Assembly: GCA_965242575.1 (NCBI GenBank)
Contig: OZ251461.1
Coordinates: 2,728,001-2,792,000 of the forward strand
Reading direction: 5' to 3'
Length of the DNA: 64,000 bases
From: JANQOH01 sp965242575
Lineage (GTDB): Bacteria; Pseudomonadota; Alphaproteobacteria; UBA7887
The notes under the pieces were generated by a model. It ran no database searches. It saw only the letters and a list, made by a program, of their open reading frames with translations, and was not told the DNA's origin. A program made the translations under genes and the position numbers. Below are positions 61,744 to 64,000 of the stretch, piece by piece (position 1 is the stretch's first letter; every line of letters starts with the position of its first letter).

Positions 61744-63258
61744 ATGGCCGGACTGGTGACGTTCGCGGAGCCCACCGAGCGCCTGGTGCGCTTCGTCGAG
61801 GAGACCCCGCCCGGCGCCATCGTCGCCGCGGCCTGCGCCCGGCTGCGCGCGGGCGAATCGCCGCGCGCCCTGCTCGCCGCCGCCGGCCTGGCGGTGAGCC
61901 GGTCGACCGAACTGCCGCCGTCGCACCACGGCGGCCCGGTCCACCCCGTCGCCGGCCTCCAGGCGGTCGGCGGGCTGGCGGCGCGGCTGCGCGGCGATTC
62001 CGCCATGCTGCCGGTCGTCCAGAGCGTCGCGCTGGCCAACAAGCACGTCCACGCGCCGGAGATGGGGCCGGGCGCGATGCCCGAAATCGTCATCGGCGAC
62101 TTGGCCGGCAAGTCGAAACGCGCGCTCCTCGACGGCTTCGCGTTCGAACTGGGCCGCCGCCGGGCCGCGGCCGCGGAGCGCCATCTGCTGGCGCTGCTCG
62201 GCGCCGCCCGGCCGGGCGAGATCATGGAGGCGCTGCTCGCCGTGGCGCTGCCGCGCAACGCGCTCGACGACCACTACCTGCTCTATCCCGTTTACGCCTT
62301 CCGGGCGCTCGACGACATCGGCTGGGAGCATGCGGCGGCACTCCTCCGCCCGCCGGTGCGGTTCCTTACCCGCCACCCGATGCTGGAGCCGCCGGGCGGC
62401 GAGCGCGGCGCGATAATCCAGCACGGGATCGACCTCTACCGCGATTTCGCCGCCCTCGAGGCGCTGGTCGACGACCGCGAGCTGGCGCGCGCCGACCGGC
62501 GGTTCGAGACCGGGAGCGACGAGGACGCGGCGGTGGATTCCCTCGCCGCCGCCATCGCCGCGCTGGACCGCATCGCCGACGCGCCGCGACTCGCGGCGGA
62601 CGCGCTGGCCGGCGGGCTGTCGGCGATGGGCGTATGCGAGGCGCAATCCCTCGCCGCCGCGCGGCGCTACCTGCGCTCCGACACCGGCAACCCGTTCGAC
62701 GTCCATTACCACACGGGGATGGCGGCGCGGCGCTACCTGCTGCGCCTGCCGGGGCTGTCGCGGCGCGCGCGGACGCTGGCGCTGCTCTCCTGGGGGCAGG
62801 GCTACGAGGTCCGCCACCTCGACCGGACCTTGCGCCCATCGGCGGACGCCGACGCGGGCGCACCCGGTTTTTCGGGCGGCGCGGGGGCGCTGCTCGCCGC
62901 CATCGCCGACGGCATCGCCCGGCAGCCGGAGTTCGACCTGGCGGCGCTCACCGGCTCCATCGCCGATCTGAAGGCGCCCGATTCGGTGGCGGAGACCGTC
63001 GCGCTGGCGGTGGAATACGCGCGGCGCGGCCACGACGCGGCGCCGTTCCTCGATCTGATGGCCGAATTGGTCTGCCGCGACGACCAGTCCGAGATGCACG
63101 CCTACAAGCTGCAACAGGCGGCGTTCGAGGAACACGCCGCGTCGCGGGAGCCGTTCCGGCGCGTCCACCTCGTCGCCGCGGCGAAGCATGCCGCCTGCGT
63201 CGCGCGTTTGCGCCCCTGCACCGTCCACCCCCGCGCCCGCGCCGCCCTCGCCGCGTGA
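61744..63258 (+). CDS. Conserved protein of unknown function
   Basis: 504 residues from ATG 61744. Mostly helical with no signal peptide or membrane span. His-rich conserved-looking blocks are seen: LPPSHHGGPVHPVAGLQA, SVALANKHVHAPEMGP, DDHYLLYPVYAFRALDD, NPFDVHYHTGMAARRYLL and SEMHAYKLQQAAFEEH. The repeated His could bind metal, but I do not recognise the family. Divergent from the helicase gene, with about 115 bp between the starts. Confidence 0.72.
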   Translation: MAGLVTFAEPTERLVRFVEETPPGAIVAAACARLRAGESPRALLAAAGLAVSRSTELPPSHHGGPVHPVAGLQAVGGLAARLRGDSAMLPVVQSVALANKHVHAPEMGPGAMPEIVIGDLAGKSKRALLDGFAFELGRRRAAAAERHLLALLGAARPGEIMEALLAVALPRNALDDHYLLYPVYAFRALDDIGWEHAAALLRPPVRFLTRHPMLEPPGGERGAIIQHGIDLYRDFAALEALVDDRELARADRRFETGSDEDAAVDSLAAAIAALDRIADAPRLAADALAGGLSAMGVCEAQSLAAARRYLRSDTGNPFDVHYHTGMAARRYLLRLPGLSRRARTLALLSWGQGYEVRHLDRTLRPSADADAGAPGFSGGAGALLAAIADGIARQPEFDLAALTGSIADLKAPDSVAETVALAVEYARRGHDAAPFLDLMAELVCRDDQSEMHAYKLQQAAFEEHAASREPFRRVHLVAAAKHAACVARLRPCTVHPRARAALAA

Positions 63259-63373
63259 CGGGCGAAGCCTTACCCGCCTGGAAGCGGGAGACTGCCGACC
63301 CCGCCGCCGCCGCCGAAAAGGCCCGGCTAGCCCGAATTTCCCGGACCGCCCTCGTGGCCCGTTCGGCGAAGGA

Positions 63374-63458
63374 TTCCCGGGTGCGCCGGCGTCTCGCCGG
63401 CAAATATGCGAAGTGTATTCGGAAGAAAATGCCGGCGAGACGCCGGCGCACCCGGGAA
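63374..63458. repeat. Palindromic intergenic repeat (29-bp perfect inverted repeat), copy 2
   Basis: Arms 63374-63402 and 63430-63458 are perfect inverse complements. Their inner 24-25 bp are the same as those at 25376-25451, but the 27-base loop (AT-rich) differs. It lies in the 232-bp gap between the unknown gene and the methyltransferase; nothing else is seen in that gap. Confidence 0.9.
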
Positions 63459-63490
63459 ACGGGGGCTAGCCACAGAGCGGGCGCGGCGCC

Positions 63491-64000
63491 GTGACCGGCG
63501 ACGGGCGGGTCTTCGACCGGCGCCTGCTGCGCGCGCGCCGCGACCGCGCGGCGGCGGGGGTGGCCCGGCACAACTTCCTGTTCGACGAAGTAGCGCGCGA
63601 CCTGGCGGAGCGGATCGGCGGGATGCGGCGCCGGTTCGCCCTCGGCCTCGACCTCGGCTGCCGCGACGGCGCGGTGGCGCGGGCGCTCGGCGCGAACGGC
63701 CGGGTCGGCGCCCTCGTCCACGCCGACCTGTCTCCGGCGATGGCGGCGCGCGCCCCGCGCCCCGCCCTCGCCGCCGACGAGGAGGCGCTGCCGTTCCGCG
63801 AGGAGAGTTTCGACCTCGTCGCCAGCGCGCTGGCGCTGCATTGGGTCAACGACCTGCCCGGCGCGCTCATCCAGATCCGCCGCGTCCTCAAGCCCGGCGG
63901 GCTGGCGCTGCTCGCGCTGTTCGGGGCCGGGACGCTGGCGGAATTGCGCGCCGGCCTCGCCCGCGCCGAGATCGCCGAAACCGGCGGCGCCGGCGCGCGG
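63491..64000 (+). CDS. BioC/NDUFAF5-like methyltransferase (C-terminus beyond window)
   Basis: 170 codons from GTG 63491 to the window edge. Class I SAM methyltransferase: FDRRLLRARRDRAAAGVARH, motif I ALGLDLGCRDGAVARALG, the post-I VHADLSPAMAARA, then ADEEALPFREESFDLVASAL and ALHWVNDLPGALIQIRRVLK. The pattern RRLLRxRRDRAA...FLFDEVA with LHWVNDLPG is that of the alphaproteobacterial/mitochondrial NDUFAF5 group, with BioC (biotin synthesis) as the related alternative. In frame to the last base. Confidence 0.87.
   Translation, partial: MTGDGRVFDRRLLRARRDRAAAGVARHNFLFDEVARDLAERIGGMRRRFALGLDLGCRDGAVARALGANGRVGALVHADLSPAMAARAPRPALAADEEALPFREESFDLVASALALHWVNDLPGALIQIRRVLKPGGLALLALFGAGTLAELRAGLARAEIAETGGAGAR

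Overview
The window is very GC-rich, densely coding bacterial chromosome. Its gene content points to an alphaproteobacterium, probably near Rhodospirillales: an ELM1-family protein, an NDUFAF5/BioC-like methyltransferase, an Atm1-type ABC exporter, a DUF1178 protein, holC beside pepA, and an lptF-lptG-lptD-surA block. No rRNA gene, convincing tRNA gene, CRISPR array, prophage or conjugation module is visible. The genus cannot be told from the sequence alone.

Layout. 1-4756 (minus): dienelactone hydrolase (cut by the window edge), TauD-like dioxygenase, a small exported protein, an acetolactate-synthase-like ThDP enzyme and a sorbosone-dehydrogenase-like protein. 4739-6662 (plus): a promoter, about 18 copies of a 13-bp tandem repeat, then three NHLP-type RiPP precursor genes of exactly 133 codons each with Ser/Thr/Cys-rich cores; the island is bounded by ~160-bp imperfect direct repeats. 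6668-10760: an accessory scar with a nucleotidyltransferase-HsdS fusion, a HEPN remnant, a dihydrolipoamide dehydrogenase fragment and two IS5-family elements. 10803-17181: PhzF-like, Atm1-type exporter, LysM protein, LOG protein and isocitrate dehydrogenase. 17363-20044 (minus): a strong promoter, three more NHLP-type precursors with Cys-free cores, and a cytochrome P450. This looks like a P450-linked RiPP operon and is one of the two strongest candidates for an undescribed system. 20108-27643 (plus): carA, carB, two tandem GreA-like factors with extra N-terminal domains, and ELM1. 27737-30771 (minus): outer-membrane protein, membrane protein, dapE, VOC protein. 30906-37689: two bactofilins, an esterase, TRAP permeases, a broken DUF433 gene, a UbiH-family monooxygenase and an LLM oxidoreductase.

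37871-41426 is a lower-GC three-gene cassette (DUF262 protein, AAA/DUF3696 ATPase, unknown protein) with overlapping reading frames and its own promoter. It has the form of an anti-phage defence operon and is the second strong candidate. A recent duplicate of the 5' end of the ubiH-family gene lies on its far side. 41956-53127: biotin carboxylase, surA, lptD, lptG, lptF, pepA, holC, a small membrane protein, an OmpA-type lipoprotein and a DUF1178 protein. 53178-56275: methyltransferase, Baeyer-Villiger-type monooxygenase and SDR. 56356-58738: orphan hicB, a truncated DUF7662-like gene and an IS5 element that truncates an IS1380-family element. 58844-64000: a DinG/XPD-like helicase, a conserved unknown, a palindromic repeat that also occurs between the two greA genes, and a methyltransferase cut by the window edge.

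The housekeeping parts (pyrimidine/arginine, lysine, LPS transport, envelope) are intact. The plastic parts carry IS elements, gene fragments, tandem repeats, orphan RiPP precursors and a candidate defence cassette.
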